Below, piece after piece: positions 23,901-33,073 of a stretch of DNA of 64,000 nt. How positions within the stretch are numbered: position 1 is the stretch's first letter; every line of letters starts with the position of its first letter. Source of the DNA: Lingula anatina (lineage: Eukaryota; Brachiopoda; Lingulata; Lingulida; Lingulidae). The notes below the pieces were generated by a model that had not been told where the DNA came from, did no database searches, and saw nothing but the letters and a program-made list of their open reading frames with translations. The stretch covers positions 1 to 64,000 of the forward strand of contig NW_019775858.1 in the NCBI RefSeq assembly GCF_001039355.2, given 5' to 3'. Made by a program: the position numbers and the translations under genes.

Positions 23901-26900
23901 GATTTTTCTCATTCCTTTACTGTATCTCCCATAATTCAATAATTCCAGGCCAAGAAGGAGGCACCTAGAAGGCCCAGTAAAGAAGAAGTTGGTCTGATTC
24001 CAAATAAAGACCAGAATATGCAGAGGTCATCCCTGTGTCCCTCTCCCCTGAGGTAAGACCATTGACCTCTATGTGTCAGTGTGTCGACGTAATTTTTTTT
24101 ATAAATATGGAGAGATGGCTTATGTCATTTATGCTCACTCCCAACTCTAATTTGTTGATAATTTTTAAGAGTACTTCTTAGTTGTGTGATTTTTTTATTA
24201 TTACTTTAAATTAATTTTTTTTAATATTGCGCCAAAAATTTGTTATTTGCATATATTAGGTAGACCTGTGACAGGCAATTTGGTGGGGGCTGTGTCCTAC
24301 AATTTTCTACTAATCTACTGACCCTAAGCAGAAATAAAGTGGTCAGTAACCAACCAGATTTACAAGATTTTACTTTCCTTGATTCAATTTTGACTAACAC
24401 ATGACTCGGGGGGCCAGAAGTTAGCATCACATACTTCGTTACTCATATTTTGTATATTTGTATTCACACCAGCACTGCCACTGACCAGGGCTTTCCAGAT
24501 GACCGGGAGCCAGCTTGGCTCTCCAACCTAGAACTGAAGCCATTGTCCACTCTGTTGAAGAACATGTTGTATCAGACTGTGGAATGTCTGGCTGACACCC
24601 GCTGGGAGCTCAGGAGGATGGGACAGCAGGTATGGGTGGGATTGGAGGGGGAGGAGGGTGGGTGGGGGGTAGGGAGCAGGGCCCCGTAACTCGAAAGCAT
24701 GGCGTATTGCAAATAGTGATATCACATAGAGGCTACAGTGTATTATATGTGGCGAGTTATGGAATCTAGATGCTTACGCTCGGCCGCAGTGCGTGATGCT
24801 TTCGAGTTACAGGGCTCAGGAAGGGGATTGGGTTAGAAAGAAGGGGTTGGGTAAAAAGGGTAGTTAATTTAAAGCTGGCTGCTATATATTTTGGGGACCA
24901 GGAAGGGAATTGTTTTAGATAAAAGGGGTTGGGTGAAAAGAGTATTTAATTAAGAGCTGGCTTCTACATATTTTTCCCACTTGTCAAGTTTGGTATATGG
25001 CAAGGTCAAAGTCCTGGTAATGATAAAAGACAGACTAGAACATACTTGGTGAGTTAAAATGTCCACCAGAGCATAATCTGTACCCTGTAAACTATTGCCC
25101 ATAAGTCATCATTGCACATGGCAGATTATTTCAGGGATTACAATAAACTTTTATTTTCATACAAGTAGCACTGATTTGAGATTCATTGAGGATGGAGGGA
25201 AAATGATTCACGGCAAAAATTCAGGGATCTCTTCTCACCTTTTTTTCAGGTGCTCCCTTGTGTAGTCGAGGTGATAAGGTGGTATGACATGGCAATACTT
25301 GAGGAGTTATGGAACGAACATCTCACCCCCAACACCACTCTACTCTGCTATGGTGCCTGCATTGCTTTTAAATATTCCTTGTCTCATGCTGCCAAACTGG
25401 CCCCTATGTTATCTGATCCACCAGTCACATGGCAGGTTTGTATGCAATTTGAGGGCATGCTGTTTCATTGTATTAATGCTTCATACAAAATATCAGATCA
25501 ATAAGAAATTGCATAGAAAAAGCAGTCAGCCTTTATTTTTTTTAATTAATCAATTTTTTTTTAATTTTTGGATTTTTTAAAAGATCATTACACTCTCTCA
25601 CTCTCATTCACATAATTTTTTTGGGCAAAGTAATTATTCTTGATAGAGAAGATTAAATTATCTGTATATTCTATCTTTGGATTTGTTTAACAATAGACTT
25701 AACAGATTAAAATTAGCAAATTAACTTTTCGATGTTTCATTTTTTAGGATTCAGAAACCTGCAAGCGAACAGTTCATGCCATCACCACCTCCGTCACTGC
25801 TCATCTGGCGCTACGTGTCACATGTGCCAACAGTCTTCTCCATCGCCACTGTTTTGATAGGCTGTCCCTAGTTGCCATGGAGATACTGATGTTGGTGCAC
25901 ACACACTTTACCTTACCAGCTGATCAGGTGTGTACTTTGAATGATTTTATAATACTTATAATAATAATAGTTATTAAGACTTAAGTGTTATAACAGTGAA
26001 GATGATGATGATGATATTCATTTATTGCACCCTAAATAAGTTGGAATGTACAATGTTAAGTTTATTTGTGCCTTTTCTTAGCCTGATATCCTTAATGTGT
26101 TGATAAAGTCTCAGTCTCATTTTTATTTTAGTGCTTATGAGCGAAAAACATAGTACACTTATGTAAAATATAAATAAAACAGTATATACCAAAATATAAG
26201 TGTTAAATAAAAGGTGTCTAGAATTTGTGATCAGAAGAAATACTGAAAACCATCGTTTCAGAAATCTAGAGAGGTTCGTACCATAGTGAACTTCTGCCAG
26301 CAGATGTTCCTCCACGCACACTCTGACAGGAAGCTGGGGACAGATCTGGCCAAGGTGGTTCAACCTGTCACCTTTGTCACCCCACTGGACGGGTTCCTCA
26401 GGTACAAGGATAAAGAATTAGAATTAAAACTTATTTTTTATATGAATTGCTTTAAACCATGACTTACATATATTGTATGGTCAAGTAGTACACTTAGATG
26501 ACAAGGTATATAATGATATATATATATATAAGGGTAAGTAGTATAACAACAGATAATATGACAACTTTTGGATGGATTCCTAACTTAGATAAAGAATTTT
26601 ATTGATTTTAACCATGATAACATACATGGTGTGATGAAGCTATAGACATAGAAGACTGTATAATGATATCTTAAGGGGAACCTAGTATTATTACAAATAA
26701 AATATATAAAGTGAGGCATTACAGTTTAATCTTAAATAGTTTCATCATTTTACATTAGAATCTTGGATACTTATTCAATACCTAAACATTTTATTTTTTT
26801 CTTCAGTTTCTCCCCAAGAGAAGAGAAGGTCCAGCACTGTGCTAAGCAGGTGGAGAAGCATGTGCTGTCTGAGCTGCAGCAGGTGTTGGTGCCCTTCCTC

Positions 26901-29900
26901 AAGGTCACCAAGGTCACAGATATCCTGAGCTTACTTCCTGTCACTGTGTTCTATATAGGAGAATATGTTGATGACGAGAAGGTGGCTAATACAGTTTTGC
27001 AATGGTAAGTATTTACCCTGATTATCAGGTTGTAAATTGTTACTACACAGAAGAATATGTTGACGATGAGAAGGTGGCTAATATAGTTTTGCAATGGTAA
27101 TTACTGGTAAGTGAGCAAATGTTACCCTGTTGATCACAGTGTTAATTATAACCTATTCCACCAAATGGCATATTTTGTGATTAAGTAATATAGGAAATGA
27201 AATATACACTGAACTTTATGACTTCAAATTTATAATAATGTTAAAATAACATTTCTCTAAACACGACTTGTTATGCTTTTTTTTTAAGTGTTCAGACAAA
27301 AATCTTGCTGAAATGTTTTATTTATTTTTTATTGATTGTTTCATTATTGATAAAATTTTAGTAAGATCTCACATTTCTGTATGTTTGGCATACAATGCTT
27401 GAGGACAAAGTCTGCCAGGACTCAGTACACCTAAATTAAACAAGTTGCTTTCAAGTATTTTTATTTACAAAGTCATTTTTATCATTTAGTGTCCAAATCA
27501 TGACTACAAACCTGATAGAGCAGGTCAGACAAGAAGGACTGAACGAGGACAGGGCAGTGGAGGTGAACAGATATACAGGCTGGGCTCTGCAGGAGATTGC
27601 CAGCTTGGTGTCATCAAGGGTGAGTCCCCATTCGTTTTCCAGCCTCAGTTTGAGCAAGAGGTTCGCAGTGTGATTATGGTGAAAATGAGTCTTGTTTTGT
27701 ACCATTTGAGATTAACATTAAGCTGGTATTGGTTGTTTTTTGTTTTTTTTTGGAGTAAAATGTCACAACTGTAGATATCTTTTATCTTTAGTTATTACTT
27801 TTGTAAAATATTTTGATAACTTGTTGATGATAATATAACTTTAAGGATCTGAGTTATATGCCTTTTTAAAAAATGATAACATAACCTTCCGATTTCCTCC
27901 TCTTAACTAAGAAAAAATCCTTAATGTTAAAATAGATCTCTAAAATGATAACCCAAGTACTAAATGTCTTTCAGAGTACGGAGCTCCACATTTTGCGCCA
28001 CTTGTTGGAGTTACATACCAGTTTGAATAAGTTTGCCTCGGGTCCTCAACATCTCAAGTCCTTGTTCCAGGCTGTTTGTTCCCGGATATCCATGGTGAGG
28101 CCATTATAGTGTTTGGTAGTCTCTTTCTTTCTTTCTTTCTTTTCTAAATTTCTTTTTTACTTTCTTTTAGATTTTTATATTTTATTTAGTCATTTTGATA
28201 ATAATTTCAGACAGAATTGTATTAAAACTGTCTCGGAGCTTTTTAGTGTAATTTTTGTAAATTTTGTTGCCTACAGCATTATTCTGTGAGAGTTGTGCCA
28301 GATCACCCTGGGTTTCAGAGGTAGTTGTAATCTGCAGAGGCGTGATGATCATGATAGTAACCTCTGGAACACAGGGCATCCTAGAAAGGACAGACGTGAT
28401 GATTAACTATCTGTTTTTATTCCCAGGTTGACACATCAAAGCCAAATTTTCCTGCCCATGAGAATCTCGTCATCTTATCCAATGATATAGCCTCTCCTGT
28501 TCCCTTCACTGACAAAGTGGAAGATGACACAGACTCTGAGGAAGAGGAAACCAAGCTCTTGGGTAAGTTCACAGTAGGAATTCTAGAATGGTAGTTGGTC
28601 TAAACTTTTAGACTGGGTTCCCATAAATGTATCTTACAAGTAGGATCGATCTAACGCGGATGGGATTCTTGCTAAATTGCATTCAATTTAAGTGGCTTAA
28701 ATGTCTGTCAAACCCACTGAAGTTGCTAGGGGGGTAATTAAGTTTCGTGCACACTTTAACTGAATGCAACTTAAAGAGAATCCCCTTGGAGATAGATCGA
28801 TCCTGCTAGCATGATGGGGTTATGGGAATGGTCCCTTGGAATATAATTTTAGTCTGCATTGTCCCAAAGTCTGGCAGTGCAGACACTCAGGAAGTTGCAA
28901 TATATCTGTGCATAAAGAAATTTGTGATACTAAATTGGAAAGCAATGTTACTGTTTTGCTTTAAATTCACAGGGATTAATTTTTTCATTAAAATGAAGTT
29001 CGATAATGGGCCAGATCAAATTAATTCTTATATTTTTTATTAAATTTTTGGTAAATAAATTTCCCTTTTTTCACTTGAAGCCGAGACAGTGTCGGACACC
29101 ATATTGCAAGAATCCCTCATTCTCAATGGCAGCAACAACAGCGGAGGTCAGCTTTCTGGCCGTCAGAGCGCCATGAGTGGGTGTAGTGTGCCCTCTGGTG
29201 GCCGTCAGAGTGCCATGAGTGCAATAAGTGGTGGCTCAGTAGAGGGCAGCAGTTGTCGTCTGATGTCACAGATGTCAAATCCTTCAGATGCTGGGTCTGA
29301 TTGGGACAGCTGGAGTGAAGATGAAGAGGTAGATTTGGCTTTTTTTTGTTTTTAAGATATCCTGATATAGGTTCAGATCTGTTGTGTGTGTTGTCTGCAT
29401 ATTAAAATCTCCATAAATGAATGAGTTAGGTTAGGCACTTATCCAGACGTGAGCATTTTGGCGGCATCACAAATTTCTGAGATTTTTACTTCAGTTTTGA
29501 TGGGATCTAAGGTGACCACTGCCCCTCAGCCAATAAAATTTTCAGATCGGTGATAATTGCTGGGGATGTTTTTTTTAAGTCCAGTTCCATGTCTGTTATA
29601 CTAAAAGTGAACATATTTAAAACGCAGAAGTAAGCATTGCATGGAATATTAAGCTTGTGGGTAAATTTTGAAAAACATATTTAAAAAGTTATTTCATTGT
29701 CTTATTCACTGCAAGTGAATGTATGAATTAATTCTAGCTTCATGAATGGTGTTATGACTTTGGCACCCACTGGAAAAAATGTTATTTTAGCTGTAGTCAG
29801 ATACTGGGGAAGGTATTGTAATTGTTGAATGGCTAATGGAAACCAAAATTCATCTCGATGACCTGATGGATATTTTCTATATATATATCATTGAGATTTT

Positions 29901-30251
29901 AATTTGTCTTTTAGGATCAGCCTGTTCTGTATAGTTTGTTCTCCGAGTTCCTGGACAATCTACATAAGCAGTACAGTAAACTGCCTATTGAGGGTGAGCT
30001 CCTCTCTCTCTCTCTCTCTCTCCCTCTCTCTCATTATATTTTTAAGATTTTTAAAAAATACAAACACTTTCTTTGATATGTTACTTTTTTTACTTTTTTT
30101 ATGAATTTTGTTTTTAAAATGCAAATCATTTTAATACAAAATGCACACTTGATTTTTTTCAGAGGACAAAACATCTACATTTGCTGCTGAATTGAGAAAA
30201 GTTTCAGAGAAGGACAGGAAGCTTCTTAAAGGCATCATGGGTAAAAGCTGA
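4816..30251 (+). CDS. Large ARM/HEAT-like helical-repeat protein, 1366 residues, family not recognised
   Basis: Thirty coding exons join in one uninterrupted frame of 1366 codons (4816 ATG to 30251 TGA). Every junction has an AG acceptor and a GT donor, and the phases match throughout, so the model is well supported. Residues about 1-480 and 815-1185 are runs of short amphipathic helices with leucine-rich faces, such as LSIRENATKAFSSFLSRCEF and STVRQATSTIFKYL. This is the texture of an armadillo/HEAT superhelix used for protein binding. A serine-, proline- and arginine-rich linker (about 480-540 and 600-815) separates the two helical blocks, apart from one helical segment near 545-600. The C-terminus is acidic, with DWDSWSEDEE near 1302-1311. 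There is no signal peptide or membrane segment, so it is probably cytosolic. I cannot tie it to a named family; a scaffold or adaptor role is inference. Confidence 0.88.
5332..5376. repeat. Imperfect (TG)n microsatellite
   Basis: GTGTGTG runs broken by GCATG and GTATG in the intron after the first coding exon of the large gene. Confidence 0.85.
5975..6819. mobile_element. 845-bp non-autonomous DNA transposon with 5-bp target duplication GCTTG
   Basis: The left end reads CAGGGGCGTAACCAG (5975-5989) and the right end is the reverse complement of CATGGGCGTAACTAG (6805-6819): 15-bp terminal inverted repeats with two mismatches. The element is flanked on both sides by GCTTG (5970-5974 and 6820-6824). 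AAAAATTGTACGCACAG occurs near both ends in the same orientation. The ends resemble those of the shorter CAGGCCCGTAGCCAG family in this window. No transposase is recognisable; the 105-codon ORF at 6433-6750 looks like chance. Confidence 0.75.
7224..7321 (+). other. Possible alternative first coding exon of the large gene
   Basis: After TAGAAATCCAG (AG at 7222-7223) a frame is open through ATG at 7233 to a donor TG|GTCAGT at 7322. It encodes the amphipathic MMLAVEKIKREIKSRHPLV and ends in the same phase (codon TG-) as the main first exon at 5216, so it could splice to 10081 with the same junction tryptophan. It cannot be added between 5216 and 10081 in frame, so it would replace the first exon, not extend it. 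The acceptor is only moderate and the match may be chance. Confidence 0.35.
9403..9621. mobile_element. MITE, CATTCCCA/GATCGATC family, copy 1
   Basis: The outer ends CATTCCCAGAGATTAGGATC (left) and GATCTAAAATCTATGGGAAT (right) are inverted copies of one motif. The core carries TAGTTAATTACCCCCTTA and a purine-rich AGTAGGCGGG. The same layout recurs at 28616, 38555 (opposite orientation) and 56911, with copy 4 the closest relative. Confidence 0.7.
10148..10187. repeat. (CT)n microsatellite six bases after a splice donor
   Basis: About 40 bases of CT repeats begin right after the donor of the exon ending at 10142. Confidence 0.9.
11341..11530. repeat. Compound TG minisatellite containing three copies of a splice-donor region
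   Basis: TG, CG and CATG repeats directly follow the exon ending at 11344. ATGG|GTTAGTAGACTGTG, which spans the exon end and donor, recurs as ATGGGTAAGTAGATTGTG at 11417 and 11469 within the TG array. The downstream copies have a better donor (GTAAGT). Using either would put a TAG right after the exon, so they are presumably silent or harmful. Minus-strand ORFs here encode only HTHTH runs. Confidence 0.85.
12147..12200. repeat. (ATT)n microsatellite just upstream of an exon
   Basis: About 18 units of ATT end 11 bases before the acceptor AG of the exon starting at 12212, so the usual polypyrimidine tract is replaced by TTA repeats. Confidence 0.9.
14908..14953. repeat. (TTTA)n microsatellite
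   Basis: About eleven TTTA units in the intron between 14504 and 15825. Confidence 0.9.
15270..15450. mobile_element. Short inverted-repeat element (about 180 bp)
   Basis: GCCTAGATTACATTT (15270-15284) faces its inverted copy AAATATAATCTAGGC (15436-15450), with one mismatch. This is the size and layout of a MITE. Flanking target duplications are not clear. Confidence 0.5.
15465..15727. mobile_element. Inverted-repeat element (about 260 bp)
   Basis: The left arm has CCATTG and then AAGAACTTAAGACC. The right arm has GGGGCTTAAGTTCTT and then CAATGGG, the inverted counterpart. The arms are interrupted, so this is an older or chimeric copy. It abuts the preceding element. Confidence 0.45.
15980..16107. 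repeat. Three tandem 43-bp units rich in AGGTCA half-sites
   Basis: Units start near 15980, 16023 and 16066. Each begins with (C/A)AATTTTGA and contains paired AGGTCA or AAGTCA motifs 5-6 bases apart (for example 15991 and 16003). The unit is intronic; any link to nuclear receptors is only by motif. Confidence 0.7.
17085..17252. mobile_element. MITE, CAGGCCCGTAGCCAG family, copy 1
   Basis: 168 bp with perfect 15-bp terminal inverted repeats, CAGGCCCGTAGCCAG and CTGGCTACGGGCCTG. It is flanked by GGATG on both sides (5-bp target duplication). Inside are GGGTTCGGGGGGTT and the paired GGAAAAGGTCCAC segments shared by all copies. Confidence 0.85.
18018..18091. repeat. Tandem ACTTTCATTTTC repeat forming the polypyrimidine tract of an exon
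   Basis: Units of ACTTTCATTTTC/ACTACTTTC run straight into the CTTTCAG acceptor at 18091. The minus strand reads as an acidic SESESGENES repeat, which is a shadow ORF, not a gene. Confidence 0.8.
18725..18960. repeat. Degenerate minisatellite, unit about 16-17 bp (GTGTGTTAGGTGAGACA)
   Basis: More than ten variants of GTGTGTTAGGTGAGACA or TGTTGGTTGTGATAG directly follow the donor GTGAGT at 18721. Several units contain GGTGAG, so the array offers many decoy donor sites. Confidence 0.8.
19479..19741. mobile_element. MITE with 39-bp perfect inverted ends (GGGCCCAGTTTTATAAAG...)
   Basis: The left arm 19479-19517 and right arm 19703-19741 are perfect reverse complements, starting GGGCCCAGTTTTATAAAG and continuing through GTTTAGCACTAACCAGTG. 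The interior repeats CACTGGTTAG and TTAACYGGTTAG-like words. The perfect long arms suggest recent insertion into this intron of the large gene. I could not settle the target duplication. Confidence 0.85.
21024..21260. repeat. TG-rich imperfect minisatellite after an exon
   Basis: GTGTG, GCGTG and CATGTG words follow the donor at 21023. The long minus-strand ORF through here (HTHTH-rich) is a repeat shadow. Confidence 0.8.
22966..23193. mobile_element. 228-bp full-length foldback element
   Basis: The two halves are reverse complements over nearly their whole length. GGAGCGCATTCACATCGAG at 22966 pairs with CTCGATGTGAATGCACTCC at 23193, and TTTAATGGTCTCTCAATG pairs with CATTGAGAGACCATTAAA around a short centre near 23076. 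Transcribed RNA would form a long hairpin. It sits about 80 bp upstream of the exon starting at 23276. Confidence 0.85.
24679..24817. mobile_element. Small MITE (about 140 bp), ends CCGTAACTCGAAAGCAT
   Basis: GGGCCCCGTAACTCGAAAGC (left) and GCTTTCGAGTTACAGGGCTC (right) are inverted repeats with two mismatches. The element lies 50 bp downstream of the exon ending at 24629. Confidence 0.7.
24818..24975. repeat. Two tandem copies of an 80-bp unit
   Basis: AGGAAGGGGATTGGGTTAGA at 24818 is repeated as AGGAAGGGAATTGTTTTAGA near 24900. Both are followed by AAGGGGTTGGGTRAAAAG and GAGCTGGCT/AAGCTGGCT. The divergence between copies suggests an old duplication. Confidence 0.75.
26945..27130 (+). repeat. 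Tandem duplication (period 92 bp) of an exon's 3' end with its splice donor
   Basis: The last part of the exon ending at 27004 recurs 92 bases downstream, with GAATATGTTGAYGAYGAGAA at 26961 and 27053. The copy keeps the donor (GTAATT instead of GTAAGT) and has gained an acceptor-like CTACACAG before it. Coding differences are mostly synonymous (GATGAC/GACGAT), with one ACA to ATA. Used as an extra exon it would read TGA at once, so it is probably silent. Confidence 0.8.
28616..28833. mobile_element. MITE, CATTCCCA/GATCGATC family, copy 2 (divergent)
   Basis: GGGTTCCCATAAATG opens and GGTTATGGGAATGGTCCC closes the element. AGGATCGATCTAAC and AGATAGATCGATCCTGC are its inner inverted arms, with GGGGTAATTAAG in the core. 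Confidence 0.6.
30001..30032. repeat. (CT)n microsatellite eight bases after a splice donor
   Basis: CTCTCTCTCT runs follow the exon ending at 29993, as also happens after the exon ending at 10142. Confidence 0.9.
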
Positions 30252-32205
30252 GGCATGCTGGGAGATTGCCCAGTGGTTTATGACCCACTTCTTGTGGATA
30301 GGAAGACAATAGTTCTTTCAGCTGTGCCAAATCCAATGCCGATGACAATGCTAGTATATGTCAATGACAGTCACAGTCTTAACAGCAGGGGTTTATTTCA
30401 TAAAAGAACTTTAAACAGAACAATTGCCTTTTTATATTTTGGTCAATTTATATCCAGTATACAACTGCAATACATGGTCTAAAATTATAGTCCTTTTTTG
30501 TTACAAAAAATTCCCTGTGGGAGAACTTCAATTGGACAACTGCTAGAAAATGTGAGATAAAATAGACTAAATTTTTGGTTTTTTGGTCTACGGTTGTTTT
30601 ATGAAATTGCCTCCAAAAGCTGTTAACATGCAGCTGAAGACGTGCATTGATAGTAAGAGGACTTAGTTATTGCTAGAAAAGGCATATCAAGCAAAAAGAT
30701 GCCAACTTAAGTAAATTGAAGTAGATTGTGTGGACATGTCATTTAAACTTTGAAATTTTCCCAGATTTTGGGCATCATGCATTTTGTCTTTTGATAAGTT
30801 ATAATAGTTATATACATATAATGATGTGCAAGTTATTCATTTAATTTTTTAAAATAAATTTAAATGATAATGTTATATTTCCATCATGTTTATGATGTGG
30901 TGTTCATCAGCACCAGAAAATATGTATCCTCTCCATTCATAATTAATCTTTTTTATATTAAATTGTTAGACTTGATCATCTGTGAATCTCTCTAGACTCA
31001 GGGATGAGTTACAGGTAGTAAAAGTAGCAGAATGTTGAAAAAGAAGCTGTCAGGCTTTGTACCGTCCCAACAAGCTTCATGTCATACCTCAGAGAGACCA
31101 AATGTCTCAGTCATATAGGGAAAGGGCTGGTTTCACTTCAGACTGAAAGTTGGTCTGAACTCTGAGATCAATATGGTGATTAATGTGCAGTGGTTCTTTA
31201 AAATAGAATAGACATCAGTCCAATATGTTCACCATTCTTTCCTTGTGATAAAACCTGGATGATATTTATTTTAATTGGACAACTGCTGATTAATCTTGGG
31301 ATGTAGTAGATTAAAATTTGGTCTAAAATCTTATTTTTGTGACATGGGCCCACCATGTTGTGTTTGTTGTGATTGGTTTTAACTTGTTTTTAATATCATA
31401 CAAGGATGGAACTAAAGCCATCTTAAAATTTATGCTGTTTACTTTAGTTTGTATTTCACATAAAGTCTTCAGTTCTTGGGTTGAACTTAGACTGCTAAAA
31501 TCAAATAGCTACCTACGTGAAGTTGACTTTACAATGTAGGTCTAAGAGCTTTAAAGAATGATTGACCCAAAATAAATTTGCTTGACATTCTTAAGTGTGG
31601 TATTGAAAGATCTTCATCAAGACAAACACTGTTCAGTTGGCTTATTTAAGAGACTGAAAATAGAGGTAAGGAGCCTCAAAAGTTTCTTTCTGAAATACAG
31701 CTTAGTCTGTTAAGGCTAAGTAAGCTAAAATATTAGCCCCAAGACTTACTAATTATTTTTGTGAAACAAGCCCTTATGTTGAAAATGGATGTGTTATGTT
31801 CTCCAAACTAGATTTGATCATTTCTTTCACATCCAGCTAGGACCATTCCTAATATACTGAGCTATGACATTCTGGCATTTGATTGGTTTGCATGTATGTC
31901 TTTTTTTTTTTCAAATTACATTTGTATTTTATAAAAATTGTACTATGTTACGTGTAGCAGACATTCCTGTCTTAGAGCTTCAGTTCATAAATTGTTGGAA
32001 TCTTTATTTTTAAGATAAAATGTAGTCTGAATATTAGTTAGGTTGTATTTTTATTTATTATAGTCTTTATTAAATTTTTTTATTGCACTTGTACATTTGT
32101 TCACTAAGTTTCAGATTTTTTAGAATTATTTTGAAAACAAAATATTGTATATCAATGATAAATTATGTATAAGAAAAAAGAAAACTGGAGGTTGTATCTG
32201 TAAAT
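30252..32205 (+). other. Probable 3' UTR of the large gene
   Basis: AATAAA hexamers lie near 30853, 31570 and 32199, so a 3' UTR of 0.6-2 kb is plausible; the real end is not decidable from sequence. Inside are worn inverted-repeat remnants: TTTATTTCATAAAAG near 30405 faces TTTTATGAAATTGCC near 30598, and AATTGGACAACTGCT occurs at about 30532 and 31274. No ORF here looks coding. Confidence 0.5.
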
Positions 32206-33073
32206 AAATGAATCTGAAAGGGTAAATTTGCATTTGTTCTGTTGTAATTGTATTGTGAATGAGTAATGATTTTCTTGAAGACTTACATTTGGACATTTCA
32301 ACATACAAAACAAGTTTGTAGTTTACAGTTAAATTAGATGAGCATGGTTTGGTGTTCTCACCCTACTAAGTGAAAAATATTTGACACTTGAAAACCTCAA
32401 TTAAATTTCATTATCATCCCTGCAAATGCATTCTACTGAATGCTTGTATAACTTGATGGAATTTGCTTGTATAACTTGATGGCACATTAAATGCACTGCA
32501 CTAATATAAAAAGGTTAATGCATTCAAATGTAAATAAGTATAACTACTTTATTTTAAAGGATAAATTACATTTGCATCAGCTCTGATTATCAGTGTGGAA
32601 TGTGGTTATTTTATGTGGTCCGAAAACTAATCCACAAACGGGACGTTTACGTGTACAAAATAGTTGGGGTCAAGATAAAAATGCCAAAATCCTGACCTCT
32701 AAAGATAATGACCTATGGCAAGCGCAGAGCAAAAAAATAAAATCTTTACAACGTCATCATTGTAAATACATCAAAGTTTAAGCATATCTTTTACACTTAT
32801 GTCCTTTGTTGGATGAAGCGACAGCAGGCTCTCACACGTGCACATTTTTTTTAACATTCTGGCAAGCGTCCAAGAAAGCTGAAGGGGCTCGTCACGTTGA
32901 ACGATATTTCAACCAATCAGAACACAGAATTTGTACCCCTCCTCCCTTTATGACCTTGAACAACGGCGAAGACTTCTCAAACCCAAGGCTAACGTTGACT
33001 GTAGAAGGTTCGGAGCATTCTTAAAGTAATAAGTGAAGATAACATCTGATCATTCCGAAGTTTATTCCGAAAG
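32206..33073 (+). promoter_or_regulatory. Promoter region and noncoding first exon of the cytochrome b5 gene
   Basis: A 23-bp direct duplication (GCTTGTATAACTTGATGG, near 32443 and 32465) lies upstream. CCAATCAGA near 32914 is a CCAAT box. A strong donor GAAAG|GTGAGT ends an exon at 33073. An in-frame stop sits upstream with no ATG in frame after it, so this exon would be noncoding if joined to 37117. The ORF spanning 32806-33024 has no supporting features. Confidence 0.5.

Larger units (their letters stand above)
15825..24052 (+). other. Exon block 2 of the large gene (residues 527-813): short helical segment and disordered linker
   Basis: Coding segments: 15825-15869, 18092-18266, 18606-18720, 19774-19854, 20927-21022, 22689-22765, 23276-23438 and 23949-24052. 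The second encodes a tryptophan-rich helical stretch (ETWEWREGRLFAYELIFRFL). The rest is low in hydrophobic residues and rich in S, P, G, K and R (for example RSPGSPDSGSSG and STSGSSAGRPPAP), typical of an unstructured linker. Introns here carry the densest load of inverted-repeat elements in the gene. Confidence 0.85.
24473..30251 (+). other. Exon block 3 of the large gene (residues 813-1366): C-terminal helical domain and acidic tail
   Basis: Coding segments: 24473-24629, 25250-25435, 25748-25927, 26262-26401, 26807-27004, 27490-27619, 27975-28094, 28427-28562, 29081-29328, 29915-29993 and 30163-30251 (TGA at 30249). Helices run to about residue 1185 (for example STLLKNMLYQTVECLADTRW and ELHILRHLLELHTSLNKF). 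An acidic stretch follows (VEDDTDSEEEETKLL), then a serine/glycine segment with the heptad GRQSAMS twice, then DWDSWSEDEE, and a final helical, lysine-rich end. Confidence 0.87.
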
